64,000 nt of DNA from contig LR990050.1 in NCBI GenBank assembly GCA_905147135.1, positions 4,166,501 to 4,230,500 on the forward strand, given 5' to 3'. A program made the position numbers and the translations under genes. The stretch comes from Blastobasis lacticolella. Taxonomy: Eukaryota > Arthropoda > Insecta > Lepidoptera > Blastobasidae. Of the stretch, positions 1 through 10,640 are shown piece by piece (the stretch's first letter is position 1; every line of letters starts with the position of its first letter). The notes under the pieces were generated by a model. The model was given only the letters and a program-made list of their open reading frames with translations. It was not told the DNA's origin and did no database searches.

Positions 1-168
1 CTCCACTACGCCAACTTAGTTTCCTGTACAGGTACTCTGTATGAAATGAGGCGAGAGAAAACCTTAAAACAAAAATGAGCACAGGCATTTTGAATTCTCT
101 GAAGCAACTGCACGGACCGAGCTAATAGTCTAGGGCCACAACATCGGCGTCACCTAAAGTGGATAATA

Positions 169-465
169 CGAGGAATCGCATGTCTGAGTTATGTACATAA
201 GTTGAATTCTAACCGATGCTCTTACGGTGTGGGAAAATATCGTGACGAAACCAGCAAATTCAGGCAACTGAATTTGTGACCCTGATCCTATCTGGTCAGG
301 TTCCCCTGGTAGCAGGGTCACGGAGGATATATGGTAGTCACTCTTCTGTACCTAATTACCTGATCACCAAATCCTGGATCATGGTCAGTTCGGACCCCGG
401 GCCCTCGTCTTCGAGAGCACAATCGGGATATCAACGCCAAGATGATGATAACCGAGGAATCGCAT
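169..465 (+). mobile_element. SINE-1 copy, 5'-truncated, with target-site duplication
   Basis: A member of the most frequent short repeat in the window (SINE-1) fills 182-452. It lacks the tRNA-like head and starts at the GAGTTATGTACAT segment seen downstream of the head in the copy at 6463. The 13-bp direct repeat CGAGGAATCGCAT flanks it at 169-181 and 453-465, and the 3' end is a short GATGATGATA run. Short reading frames in it are not genes. Confidence 0.8.
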
Positions 466-533
466 AATTTAATACGCAGATCCTCTGTAAGAAAGTCTCG
501 TACCTGATACAATAACTTAATTTTATAAAACCA

Positions 534-1735
534 TTATCGCATCATGCTGACGATATGGTTTTTAAAATGAAGGTATGAGTCCATTAACACTCCTAAGCTA
601 CGAGCTTCAGTCACTCGCTTCACATGAGTCCGAGGCAATGTCAAAACGGGCATAATACGAGAGATTTCCACGATCTGACGGTCAGGTCCAAGAATCATGT
701 ACTTAGTTTTAATTGGGTTAAGTACAAGAGTATTTCTCTCGGCCCAAATACCCAAACTTGTTAAACCCTCGCTTAATTTCTCGATAACTGACCTCGTTTC
801 TCCAGGTTTGAAGGAGATATATAGTTACGTGTCGTCTGCATAAATGTGATAACTGCATTATTTAATAACCTGATATGCATCAGCGGTGTTATATTATTAA
901 CGAAAATCACTTGTATAGTTGTTAATTACAGAGATTTTATTTAATTTAAATACAGTGCAACACAACGCATTGCGCGGGAGATGAAAGAGGCTGGTGGTGA
1001 CACCTACAGTAACGCTTAAGAACTAATTACATGAAGGCGCGAATTTTGAAAAGTCTAACAAGCGTTATACAGTATGAATAATAGGCGGCCAAGTATTGAG
1101 CCCCTAGCAACCCTGCGTGATAATGCCACCGGCCGGGACAAAATGGGATTCTAGTTTTCGCTGTCCATTTATACAATTTGTAAACGTCCACTAAGGTAAC
1201 TGTTAAAGAACCTTACAACGGAAGGAGCAAACCCGTAGTGGCTCATCTTAAACAGCAGCAAAGAGGTGTTGACAGCATCGAAAGCCCGTGAGAAATCGAG
1301 GAAAACCATGACTGTGCCCTCACCCTCGTCTCGTGTATGCAGTATGTTGTCCACGATGTCCAGTAGTGCGGTGGCGGGATCGATGGAAACCGTACTGGTG
1401 GACAGGCAGCAAATTGTTCGTCTCCAAATAAGCTGTTAATTATGTGCAAACCACATTTTCCAAGATTTTAGAGAAGCAAGGAAGTATGCTGATAGGACGC
1501 ATGTGCTTAAGGTCTCTAACATTGTCCTTTATCGGCAGAGGGGTGACTAAGCCCTTATCCAAGCATCAGGGAAACTGCCACTAGAAATGCATCTATTGAT
1601 TAAGTCCGTTATAACCCTTAGCGTGCGGGGCAGTGTCAAAAGTAACATATCCAAGGATACATCGTCAGTTCCTATAGCGTTCGACTTTAATGAGATAATT
1701 ACCTTACATACGCTCATAACTGACAGTTCGAACAC
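534..1735 (-). pseudogene. Decayed LINE reverse transcriptase (jockey/CR1-type)
   Basis: Pieces of a reverse transcriptase run in the right order on the minus strand but in shifting frames. First, at 1735-1547, comes the finger region with KSNAIGTDDVSLDMLL. Then motif A (VFLDFSRAFDAVN) lies at 1354-1169. The catalytic YADD motif is encoded near 831-842, followed by a thumb-like stretch ending near 534. Directly after YADDT the codon is TAA where related proteins have a polar residue, so the frame is closed at the active site. About 300 bases between 850 and 1165 do not match the protein and may be a deletion plus an insertion. No endonuclease domain is seen. This is a dead 5'-truncated copy, and the clade is not resolved. 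Confidence 0.75.
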
Positions 1736-1777
1736 ACACGCTCCGTGCCTATTGAACTCGTAATAGGTACCTACTTC

Positions 1778-1890
1778 ACCTCTATCTACCCTCTTTTTCT
1801 TCCTTTATAAACCTTCCTCTTGGATCACTCTATCTATTGTTGATAACCGCATTGAAATCCGTTGCGTAGTGTAAAGATGCGTACAAACGG
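1778..1890 (+). repeat. Dispersed repeat (TATAAACCTTCCTCTTG type)
   Basis: The segment with TATAAACCTTCCTCTTG, CACTCTATCTATTG and AATCCGTTGCGTAGT reappears in diverged form at about 23930-24030. Such sequence is very common in lepidopteran DNA. I cannot name the parent element. Confidence 0.5.
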
Positions 1891-2022
1891 CGAGAAGCAA
1901 CTTGTATAGAAGCCACTGAAAATATACTGTTTCCTATAACAACAGTAGGTATTAACTTAACTAATATTAACCTTTGAGAGCAGAGCTACAATGTACTGGA
2001 TTAAAAGCTGGGCATCTGATTC

Positions 2023-2262
2023 GCATGTGGACCAAGGTAACCGACACAGCCTGAAGGATTGACAGGCTTAAGTGGCAGTGAGCAGGGCAGCTGTACAGGA
2101 CAGATGCCGAGGGGCAGTGAAATTCTCAAGTGGCGATCACGTACCGGAAGACGCAGCGTGGGTTCGCCTCCCGCGTGGTAGATCGACGACCTGGTGAAGG
2201 TCGCAGGTACCACCTGAATGTGGAGTTCATTGGACTGACCGGCTGACATAATGATGGTGATG
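2023..2262 (+). mobile_element. RTE-1 3' end fragment
   Basis: This matches the last 240 bases of the RTE-1 coding region and tail (compare 51600-51858), including the segments around LKWQWAGH, the GRRS and RPPTRW region, and a terminal TGATGGTGATGAT run. It carries several stops and frameshifts, so it is an old 5'-truncated copy. Confidence 0.75.
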
Positions 2263-2264
2263 AT

Positions 2265-3145
2265 CTGAGTTGATCAATGAGACTGACTGAAAGAAATCCC
2301 TATTTAATCATAAGTAGGTAAATATTTTACGAGTGAATATTCATTATGTGTAACAGTTTCATGTACGGTTTCAATCAACTAATTCACGGAGATGAGTTCT
2401 GCTTCTTCCTTTTTTCTTCAGCGTGGCGTCCCATAGTTTGCCTTAGGCATCTGAATGGCTTTCCCAATTTCTACAGCATTCAGTCAGTCTTTGTCAATAC
2501 TTCACCGCCACGCTGTCAATGCCGTCGGCCCACCGGGTGGGCTGCCTTCCCACGCTAATATGACTTATGAGTCTCCATGCTGCCATTTTTCCCCTAAGTA
2601 GCAGACATTCATGCATGCACTACTTTTCGTTACACGTTGAGCATACCTCTAAACTTTCAAGACTATAGTTTGTTAGTCGCTACATGGGAAGTCATCAAAG
2701 ATTCCCAAAACCTGCATCTCAACTTCTCAAGCCAATCTGCGCTTATATCTATTCCTCGTTGACGGCGCACTCGCTGGCAGACGGGCTTTCACCGCAGACG
2801 TAAAATGTAAAACGGGCATTCCCGCCTAAGGCCGCCTCAAAGCGCGCCCGCACTTATTCCACAGATAGAAGAGTTGAAAAGATGAATGCCGCGCGACCCG
2901 GTTCACCTTTATCCCTCGGAATAGAATGTTTATAGCCAAGAAGCGGTAAGAAAATACTGGAGTGAATTTGTATTAATATTTTGTTTATTGGGTTTTGTTT
3001 TCATACACAGCTTCGCGTTTTCCCCGTAGATAAGTAGACATAGATTACTTGTCTCATGTTGACATGTTTATACTTAAGTCGATTGGCGAAAATAATATTT
3101 TTCACCTTAAAAGTTGGTTTTAGGGCTCCGTAGTGAAAAAAGGAA
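2265..3145. other. No gene recognised
   Basis: Short reading frames only. A small GC-rich patch lies at 2800-2860. I see no repeat boundary and no coding signal that I can support. Confidence 0.5.
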
Positions 3146-3149
3146 CCGG

Positions 3150-3300
3150 GCACGGGATGGAGAGGCCCGGCCGGCCCAAAAAGGGATGGTTTAATGTCGT
3201 TTATGGACGGCGGCGCGGCATGCCAAAAAACTCACTACCAAGGTTGTAGAAGAGCAAGCGAAGTGGACAAGGAAAATCAGGAAGGCGGACCCTTGATGGA
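3150..3300 (+). mobile_element. Possible RTE-type C-terminal fragment
   Basis: The plus strand encodes EEQAKWTRKIRKADP-like sequence at about 3248-3292, preceded by a GRPKKGW-like patch. This resembles the basic C-terminus of RTE-type reverse transcriptases seen elsewhere in the window. It is heavily frameshifted and short. Confidence 0.45.
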
Positions 3301-4104
3301 TATTAGGCCTTTTAATATAACGTTTCTTTAACACGGTATTAGGGTTAGGCGAGTTCAATACAAAATTATTGAATTCATAACTGTTCTTAATGTGTATCAA
3401 AAATTACACTACTAACGCCATTTGTTTTGAGTGCCTGATAATAAAGTCAGTTAGTTACGAATATCCAACGTGTTTCATTAGGTTATGGGTCAGTTAATTT
3501 CAAGTTAAAATAAATAATTGTGTTACGTTGTTTCGCGGAAACATGACCTCGAATTATATTGCTACTGAGACGAAGTTGAAAGGCATGGAGAACTAGGAAG
3601 CTGTGTTTTGCTGAAAACTTGTTGGTGCTAAAAGGGATGGACAAGTACATCAAACCACCGTCAGATTTCATACCAAACTCGGCAGAGGACGCGAAAATTA
3701 ATGCAAATTTTAGTTTAATTATTGATCCGGCTTTGTTCGTACATATCAAGAACCACACGAGTCGGCAGAATTATGGGTAAGGTTTCTAAGGTAAGGACTC
3801 TGGTTTCTCAACAAAAATAAACTTGCTTCGACATTTGATATCCTTTCGACTTGAAAACTGTGACTCGATGGCTATGTATATCACGCGAATAGTTCAATTT
3901 CAATTTCGTTTATTGCGTATCACAGTTTTTAAAAGATTTCACAATGTTATAAAGTACTTACATGTGACACCCTGTAAGGGCATTGCAAACAAAGTGAGAG
4001 AGAGCATGCATTATTTACATTATGTCATAACTTAAGTATTTAATTAAGAGTGCAAATTTTTTCCCTAAATAAAAAATAATCAATTAGTTGCATATTAAAA
4101 TATC
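3301..4104. other. No gene recognised
   Basis: AT-rich sequence with reading frames under 100 codons. The frames at 3483-3758 and 3823-4035 show no motif I recognise and look like chance openings. Confidence 0.5.
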
Positions 4105-5485
4105 AATCAAATAATAATAATAATAATGTCAAGTTAGTAGATATATTAGTCAGATGTCATTCCGTATAGCAATAAATTTTTGTCAACCATTTTCATGTTA
4201 CAATGTAGTCAAATAATCAAATAGCGATGTGCCGGATTATCTTAAATCGAGGTCAGCAAAAAATTCATTCATATCATAATAACACTTTTGCACTAGAAAA
4301 GATTTTAGTTGTTTGGTAAATGACTCAAATTTTTTAATGTTTTTTATGTAGTTAGGTATGTGATTGTAAATTTTTACCATCATAGCATGAGGACCATTTG
4401 TAAATAAAGATAATTTAGAAAAAGGTGTTGTTAATTTGTTAACATTACGATCATTTCGTCTAACGGAGATTATAGGTGAGTACATGTACTCGTGTTTTCT
4501 TACGAATTTACATGACTCTAGAATATACAATGACATTACTGTAACTATGCCGTACTTTATAAATTGGGGTCTACAGGAATCCATTTGACCAATATTTGTA
4601 AGAATTCTCACACATTTTTTCTGTTGGATGAAGATATCTTCCACATCTGTAGAGTTTCCCCACAATGATATTCCATATGCAAGTCTAGAATGGACATATG
4701 CATAATATGCTGTGAGTGCGGTTTTAAAATTTGTTACCATTTTTAGATGTCTTAATGCGTATATGAATGAGGACAATTTCTTAGCAAGTTTTTGAATATG
4801 TGGTTTCCAGGTTACACTTGTATCAATATCTATTCCTAGCAGAGTAGCCGAAGTCACAGTCTCGATCACAGCATTATTATATTTATAATCAATTTGCAAT
4901 GGAAGTTTTTGATAAGGTTTGAACTGTATTATTTTAGTTTTTTTCAAGTTGAGCTCTAAATTGTGACATTCCATCCAAGTTACAATTTTTTCCATAATAA
5001 TATTTAATTTATTATTGAGCTCCTCCGTATTTGAACATGATATTACTATTGAAACGTCGTCTGCGAAAAGAATACAGTCCTCACCTAGTTGTTTTGGAAG
5101 GTCATTAATATAAATGAGAAACAAGCAACACCCTAGAACGCTTCCTTGAGGAATGGAGCCCATGTTACTTTCCACATCCGATCGTATGGTTTGTATCCTC
5201 CCGCTTTTATAGTCTGTATTTTCAATCTCTACATATTGTGACCTATCTTCGAGATATGATTTAAACCATTTTTGTGCGATTCCTCTGATTCCAGTGCCGT
5301 ATAATTTATCTAAGAGAATTTTATGGTTTACTCTGTCGTATGCTTTGCTCATGTCGAGCAATAGGCCTACAGCATATCTTTTTTTATTTATTGTATTAAG
5401 TACTGCCTGAATGAATTTGTATAGGGCTAATGTTGTTGATCTATTTTTCCTAAAACCGTTCTGGCTGTCATGAAAGATATTATAT
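4105..5485 (-). mobile_element. LINE-K: 5'-truncated LINE with open RT fragment
   Basis: An uninterrupted reverse transcriptase frame runs on the minus strand from about 5480 to the stop at 4237. Its first ATG-initiated stretch (374 codons) begins at 5361. Motif A reads LLLDMSKAYDRVNH, motif B GSIPQGSVLG, and the catalytic motif is FADD at 5056-5067. A C-terminal region ends in MNEFFADLDLR. A roughly 130-bp 3' UTR finishes in an ATT-type run at 4105-4126, a simple-repeat tail as in LINE-S. The thumb and C-terminus resemble those of LINE-S at 32.5 kb (KKTKII..F, WGN.T), so both belong to one jockey/CR1-like group. The endonuclease half is missing and the 5' break abuts Copia sequence. It is not mobile by itself. 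Confidence 0.85.
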
Positions 5486-5781
5486 ATTTCATATTATGTT
5501 TTCATGTTTTAGTTGAAACAGCTCAACGATTAAATGGCATGGTTTTAACAATAACAAATGAATAGCTGGGATCAGTATTATTAGCAGGTTTGTCCGGCCG
5601 CTATTCTTTAATGATAATGGAAATTTAACATTCATGAATTTCGATAACCGCAGAAAAGATAAATTCAAAATTACTCCATATGGAGATATCAAAGAGTCGG
5701 TGACGACCATGGACTTATTATTATCTTATCAATCACGTGTTATTGCTAAAGAAAAATAGCGACAAAAATATAAATAATAAG

Positions 5782-6023
5782 CAGTTTTCCAATAGATATC
5801 TAAAGCATTCCTAATCACTCTGTAGATAGCGCCCCAACAATTTTGGTCAACCTTCTAAAGCTATGTTTATATGAATATAAAGTTTTTATTTTTAAGATAA
5901 TATTAGTTGGCTGCAAGACATCACTGTCACAATTATACAGATTTAAAAATAAGTACCAAAATTGTTGGAGCGCCATCTATTGATGCTTTTTGAAACCAAC
6001 TGACAATATCTACTGGAAAACTG
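5782..6023. mobile_element. 242-bp MITE inside the Copia relic
   Basis: Terminal inverted repeats start CAGTTTTCCAATAGATAT (5782) and end with the complement, ATATCTACTGGAAAACTG (to 6023). A second inverted pair, AGATAGCGCCCCAACAATTT at 5824 against its complement ending 5978, continues the arms. No coding capacity. Superfamily is unclear because I see no clean target-site duplication. Confidence 0.65.
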
Positions 6024-6449
6024 GTCATTGTGTTTTTAATGTTTTCCTAGATGGAAAGTTTAACAAGTCCAAATGGAACGTGGACTCCGGTCCAAGTGCA
6101 CACGATTCCGAATAAATCTTAGATGTAGAACATGAACTATATGCCGTGTTTACCTGAAATTGTTGGCGCCAATGAAACAACTGTGCCAGTTATTTGTTCA
6201 GGAGACGTAGACATTGTTTCGGAATTAAAATGTCACATAACAGTAAAAATGAGCTTTATGTGTCTAGTTTAACTACCAAATTATTATCAGTAAGTCAAAT
6301 TAATAAAACTGGAAATCATGTGACTTTTGCAGAGACAGAAATTATAGAAATATTTGTTGTCCGATGGAAATAAGTTATTTAAATGGTGCTAGTTATTTTC
6401 TGTTCCTGACTTTAGTAAAGTAATAAAATAAATATTTAGATCAGATAAT

Positions 6450-6826
6450 GGATTAGAATTCTGAGAGCGTCGGTGGCCGGGCGGTTGAGTATTCGACTCG
6501 TAAGCGAAAGGTACCGGGTTCTAATCCCGCTGCGGCCATGTACCAATGACTCTTTTCTGAGTTAAGTACATTAGTTGAATTCTAACCGATGCTCTTACGG
6601 TGAGGGAAAACATCGTGATGAAACCTACAAATTCAGGTAACTGAATTTGTAACCATGATCCAATCTGGTTAGGTTCCTCTAGTAGCAGGGTCACGGATGG
6701 TAGTCGCTCTACTGTAATTACCTGATCGCCAAATCCTGGAAGGTCAAGGCGGACCCCAGGCCCTTGTCCTCGAGAGCACAACCGGGACATTAACCCTAAG
6801 ATGATTGATGAAAGGATTAGAATTCT
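6450..6826 (+). mobile_element. SINE-1, complete copy with tRNA-like head
   Basis: The element (6463-6813, 351 bp) is the reference copy. It begins GAGCGTCGGTGGCCGGGCGG, has a pol III A-box-like TGGCCGGGCGG and a B-box-like GGTTCTAATCC, then the conserved body (GATGCTCTTACGGTGAGGG, GTAGCAGGGTCACGGA) and a GATGATTGATGAAA tail. The 13-bp duplication GGATTAGAATTCT lies at 6450-6462 and 6814-6826. It interrupts the integrase core of the Copia relic. The head folds plausibly as tRNA-derived sequence but is not a tRNA gene. Confidence 0.9.
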
Positions 6827-7353
6827 ACAATAAGAAGTTTAAAAGCTATCTAAAACATGGCGATATAATTCATAAAAAATAAAACAGTTATACACCTGAA
6901 CAAAATGGACTCTGTGAAAGGGCTAACAGTACCGTCGAGAAGGTTTAGTGTTTATTATATGATACAAAGATGACAAAGAGGTACTGGGCTGAATCGGCCA
7001 ATCCTGCTGTATATTTAAAAAACAGATCGTAGTATTGAAGTAGTATTGATTTAACTCTTTCATTCTTTTCCAGGTATTTCTGAACTAAATGGTGCATCTG
7101 TCATTTATATGGAAAGAAAGGAAGACTAGGTTATATTTAGAATATAGCAATACTTTTCTCCATGTCCCACGGCTGGACCCTCTGAATATTCATTATTAAG
7201 CACTAAAGTAGAAAAAAACCTCCAACAATTATTTATGGCTTCATGTTTATATAGTATGGAGCTCACATACCGTGCCGTTGACAGCTCTAGATGAAATTGA
7301 GAGTGTGCGGGCTTTAATTATACTGAGGTTTCAGACGGAAATTAAAACATAAT

Positions 7354-8145
7354 ACTTTATGAATATCTCATACGTGAGAGATATCGCGGATAAGTTTGAA
7401 GAGGCTCGCCTTCGGTGGTTTGGTCACGTGTTGCGTAAGCCCCAGGGGTATGTGGGAAATAGGTGCCTAAACCTTCCGGTATTAAGAAAGAGGTGCCGTG
7501 CAAGGCCAAAGAAGCGATGGATTGACATCGTCGAGTCTAATGCGAGAGGCAATGGAAAATGAGCCGGAAAGTGGACCTTGGCAGAAGCCGGATCTAACCA
7601 CTCGGATTAGGGGTCGCAATACCGGTATATCTTTTCAAAACCGGGATTTTCGGTATTAACATGAGTACAATACCGGGATCCCAGTATTTCCGGTATTTTC
7701 GGGATTTGGAGAAGTTGCCAATAATTGATTATAAACTTTTAATTATTATATTATTTATTGCATAAAAGTCATAGACAGACTTAAATAGTTAGAGAATTTC
7801 ATACGAAAGGTTATTTTCTAGAAGAAAAATCTAATTATAATTTCCCCTATTATAGATCCCCCATCGATAAGTATTTTTTGCTATAGTATTTGAGAAAATG
7901 ATATTGAAGCAGACTATTATGCGTTTTGTTAGTCTAGATGGTGATTAGAATATAAAATTGATTCTAATAGTGCAAAAGTAATACATAATTTTATTGTAAC
8001 TAAATACCGAAAATCCCGGTTTTTGTAAAATGAATACCGGTATTATGAAAGCGTATTTTTCGTTCGGGATTCCGGTATTTTCGGTATCCGGGATCCCGGA
8101 TTGCGACCCCTAGCTCGGATGATGATGATAATGACTTTATGAATA
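7354..8145 (+). mobile_element. RTE-2 C-terminal fragment carrying a hAT MITE
   Basis: The plus strand encodes the C-terminal part of an RTE-type protein from 7366: RDIADKFEEARLRWFGHVLR, then RPKKRWIDIVESNAR, then a decayed end. It finishes in a GATGATGATGATAATG tail at 8119-8133. A 12-bp duplication, ACTTTATGAATA, flanks it at 7354-7365 and 8134-8145, showing a 5'-truncated retroposition. A 505-bp hAT MITE is nested at 7608-8112 in its 3' UTR. Other RTE-2 scraps lie at 19990, 26154 and 63590. Confidence 0.85.
7600..8120. mobile_element. 505-bp hAT-type MITE
   Basis: Terminal inverted repeats are TAGGGGTCGCAAT (7608-7620) and its exact complement (8100-8112). The flanks are 8-bp duplications differing at one base: ACTCGGAT at 7600-7607 and GCTCGGAT at 8113-8120. 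Inside, CCGGTATT/CCGGGATT-type motifs crowd both ends. 8-bp duplications and a TAG-starting inverted repeat are typical of hAT elements. It has no transposase and would need one in trans. Confidence 0.85.
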
Positions 8146-8275
8146 CCATAAGTTGTGCTCAGCATTTGTATTCTTTTGAGCAGTTAAAAAGTTATGGGAT
8201 TATTATTTTATAAAATCTATAAATTCTGAACGCTGCTTATGAAAATGTACTAGATCGGAATGTTTAATTTGTTCC

Positions 8276-8539
8276 ATTGTCATCATCACAGCCCACAACA
8301 GTCCACTGCAGGACTCAAGGCCTCTCCCACGGAAGGGGAGGTTATTGCCGTAATCTACACGCTTGGCAGGCGGGTTAGAGATCGCAGTCTTATAAATATA
8401 ACAATGTGAAACGCTGCTAGCCCCCTATTCTAGCCTACGGAGACTATAGATTTATTGCCTCGAAAACATTAGACGCCTTGGTTTACCCACGAGTGTAAGG
8501 GGCTGGTGCTACTCTATCTGCCGGACACCACACGGCCAA
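8276..8539 (-). mobile_element. RTE-1-derived nonautonomous element, near full length
   Basis: On the minus strand it begins TTGGCCGTGTGGTGTCCGGC and ends in a GTGATGATGAC-type tail. It is homologous to the well-bounded copy at 47652-47916. See that entry for the link to RTE-1. Confidence 0.75.
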
Positions 8540-9195
8540 CCTATACGTACGAACATTCAAATTATTAATATGGATTAGGGCTAGTAGAGTATAATATACG
8601 TATATGATAAATTCTTGGTAATTTGACAAGTCGTCACAGCTTTCAGAATCCGCAAAGTGAATGGCAAAGGACAAGATATGATTTTAAAGAGCTAACAAAT
8701 ATAGAAGTCATACGCAGTCATAGTCGTTCCCGTACGCGCGCCTTGTGCTCTTGCTAACTAGTCCTTAACTAAAATAGTTAACAATTTGATCTGGCGCATA
8801 TCATTAGGCAGCTACCGGATATTATCCAATCACAGAGCAACAATCAACATAATTATGCACGTTTCCCGATACTAATGCAATCGGCGCGCACCAAAGAATG
8901 GATTCCCGCAAACCATCCGTGACTAATCGTGTCATGGCACCGAATATCGCACAAAATAGGCAAGAAGCCAGCTGCATGAAACCCCACATGACCCCTGCAG
9001 AGGTTTTCCTGAGGAGTATCTGTTTCCGACTCCTTACTTTAACTTCTTAATGTAATTTGTTGCGGAATCCAAGGCAGTAACTATTCATTGTGGTTGCGTA
9101 TCAAATAACAGAAAGATATACAAACAAGTTACAGTAATACAAACTATGTTAATGCAGCTTCATGTTTGTGAGTGTATTTTTAAGAGTTACATAGT
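8540..9195. other. No gene recognised
   Basis: Mixed-composition sequence without recognisable motifs. The short frame at 8483-8674 overlaps the repeat to its left and is not a gene. Confidence 0.5.
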
Positions 9196-9240
9196 AACTA
9201 GCTTTTGCCCGCTACTTCGTCCGCATAAAATTCGCTTATG
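9196..9240 (+). repeat. Fragment of common lepidopteran repeat (TTTTGCCCGC..CTTCGTCCGC)
   Basis: TAGCTTTTGCCCGCTACTTC followed by GTCCGC is a sequence met very often in moth DNA. Only the conserved core is visible here. Confidence 0.45.
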
Positions 9241-9645
9241 ACATCCCATACCCGTTGCCGATGGAACCACAACCACTAATATCTAAAACTTCTGGCTAAA
9301 TTAATGCATGTATTGCGTAGTTACGAGTATTACTAAACCTATTGACTATAGGAAAATTTTACAATCCTGTGATGTTTTGAATTACTCAAGGGTGTGCTTT
9401 TAATTACTACTGATTAAATGAAATATTTATACAGCAATTAGACAAAAATGTTGGCATTTTCTGCCTCTGGCTTGTCTGAGTATCACTGGTACCTACTTCA
9501 GTTACTAGATAGTTAATAAATTATCTGGAACAGAAATACGTTTCTACCAGTGGTTTTTCAGTTTTGACAAAACTCCCCGTGGTCGAGACTGTTAACTGTC
9601 ACTGCAAGGGAATATTAACCTTACACGGAAGAACACATAGCTGAA
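9241..9645. other. No gene recognised
   Basis: AT-rich; nothing recognised apart from the repeats on both sides. Confidence 0.5.
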
Positions 9646-9649
9646 TTAT

Positions 9650-9803
9650 GATTGCAAAGCGGTAATCTGATCAGGTTCAAGGTCATGGAGGTCGAGTAAC
9701 AGTCGCTCCACTATTATAACCTAATCTTCCAATCCTGGATCATGGTCAAGGCGGACCCCTAGCCTCGTGCGCGAAAGAACAACCACAACATTAAAGACGA
9801 TTA
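9650..9803 (+). mobile_element. SINE-1 fragment (3' half)
   Basis: It matches the body of SINE-1 from the TGATCAGGTTC segment through AATCCTGGATCATGGTCAAG and GCGGACCCCTAG to the end. The head is absent. Confidence 0.7.
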
Positions 9804-10515
9804 TTTTTATTCTATGATTGGACAGCGGCACCAAAAATTATTTTGTAGTAAGTAATTTGGGACACCAGCTCCCAGACTACGCAATGTAGTCTCATCGGTA
9901 TTCGGAAGCGTAACGGGTATAGAATGAAGTGAATTTATGATCTGTGTGCAGATGCATTCGGGAACAGAGGGGACCGATCAACGTAATAAATCATGCAGTC
10001 TGCCTCACTTACGGATTAGCTATTGATCATTAAGCTGATGCAAGTAGATAGAATAGGATCGCGATAAGTTCGTATTGACAGACAGTAGTAAAAATTATAA
10101 AGTGTGGTTATGGCAATAATCTGGGGATAATATGTCCTTATCAGTTCTTGTCAGTCCTTCTTGTAAAAATTCAGTTATTTGGTCACTATTAGCTTGAACT
10201 TGTACTTTTAGTTTGTCTAAGTTATTAATCATGCTGAAAATTATCTCCCGCACTTCCTTTTTAATTTTTTTTGCCCATTGTTTAATAATATTTTTCACAA
10301 CTCACGAAAACAAACAATCCTACAGAAATCAAATTGTTTGTTATGACTTTTATGAATGACGTTCATAAAAGTCTACACGTTTCAATAACTTGGCATAAGT
10401 TGCCATTCAGAGATTTTTTTTTAATAATCGATTCGGACTTAGCATGTTCTTATTCTAGTATTTTCTAGATAGCACTGTGACTCGATAGTCTCGGCCTACC
10501 CCTGTAGGATACGGG
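9804..10515. other. No gene recognised
   Basis: The minus-strand frame at 10095-10298 is lysine-rich and might be a shred of a LINE ORF1, but it has no diagnostic motif. Confidence 0.4.
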
Positions 10516-10640
10516 TGTGGGTTTGTATGTATGACCTCAACAGCCTGCAATAGTCCACTGCTGGACTTCGTGGATCCTCTTGTATTAGTGGAATGTTTTA
10601 CCACAATTCCCACGTTTGGCTGGTGGGTTAGAGAGGTAGT
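10516..10640 (-). mobile_element. RTE-1-derived nonautonomous element, fragment
   Basis: It shares CAATAGTCCACTGCTGGACT and the CCCACGTTTGGCTGGTGGGTT block with the complement of the 47652 copy. Only the 3' half is left. Confidence 0.6.

Larger units (their letters stand above)
5490..7100 (+). pseudogene. Decayed Copia (Ty1/copia) element, gag-protease-integrase remnants
   Basis: Three blocks in element order show a Copia polyprotein. A Gag block lies at about 5505-5720 (RLNGMVLTITNE, then SVLLAGLSGRYSLMIM). The protease-linked block lies at about 6165-6360 (VICSGDVDIVSELK, then LYVSSLTTKLLSVSQINK). Integrase lies at about 6437-6465 and 6827-7035 (RSDNGLEF, YTPEQNGLCERAN, MTKRYWAES). Integrase is cut between RSDNGLEF and YNKK by a SINE-1, and a MITE sits at 5782-6023. 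Stops occur in every block, for example after the EQNGL segment. No LTR or reverse transcriptase was recognised, so this is an internal relic. Confidence 0.8.

Noticed and set aside
6463..6535. tRNA gene (A-box and B-box-like motifs)
   Set aside because: It is the head of SINE-1; it is followed by the SINE body, flanked by a duplication, and repeated in several copies. The cloverleaf is not closed.
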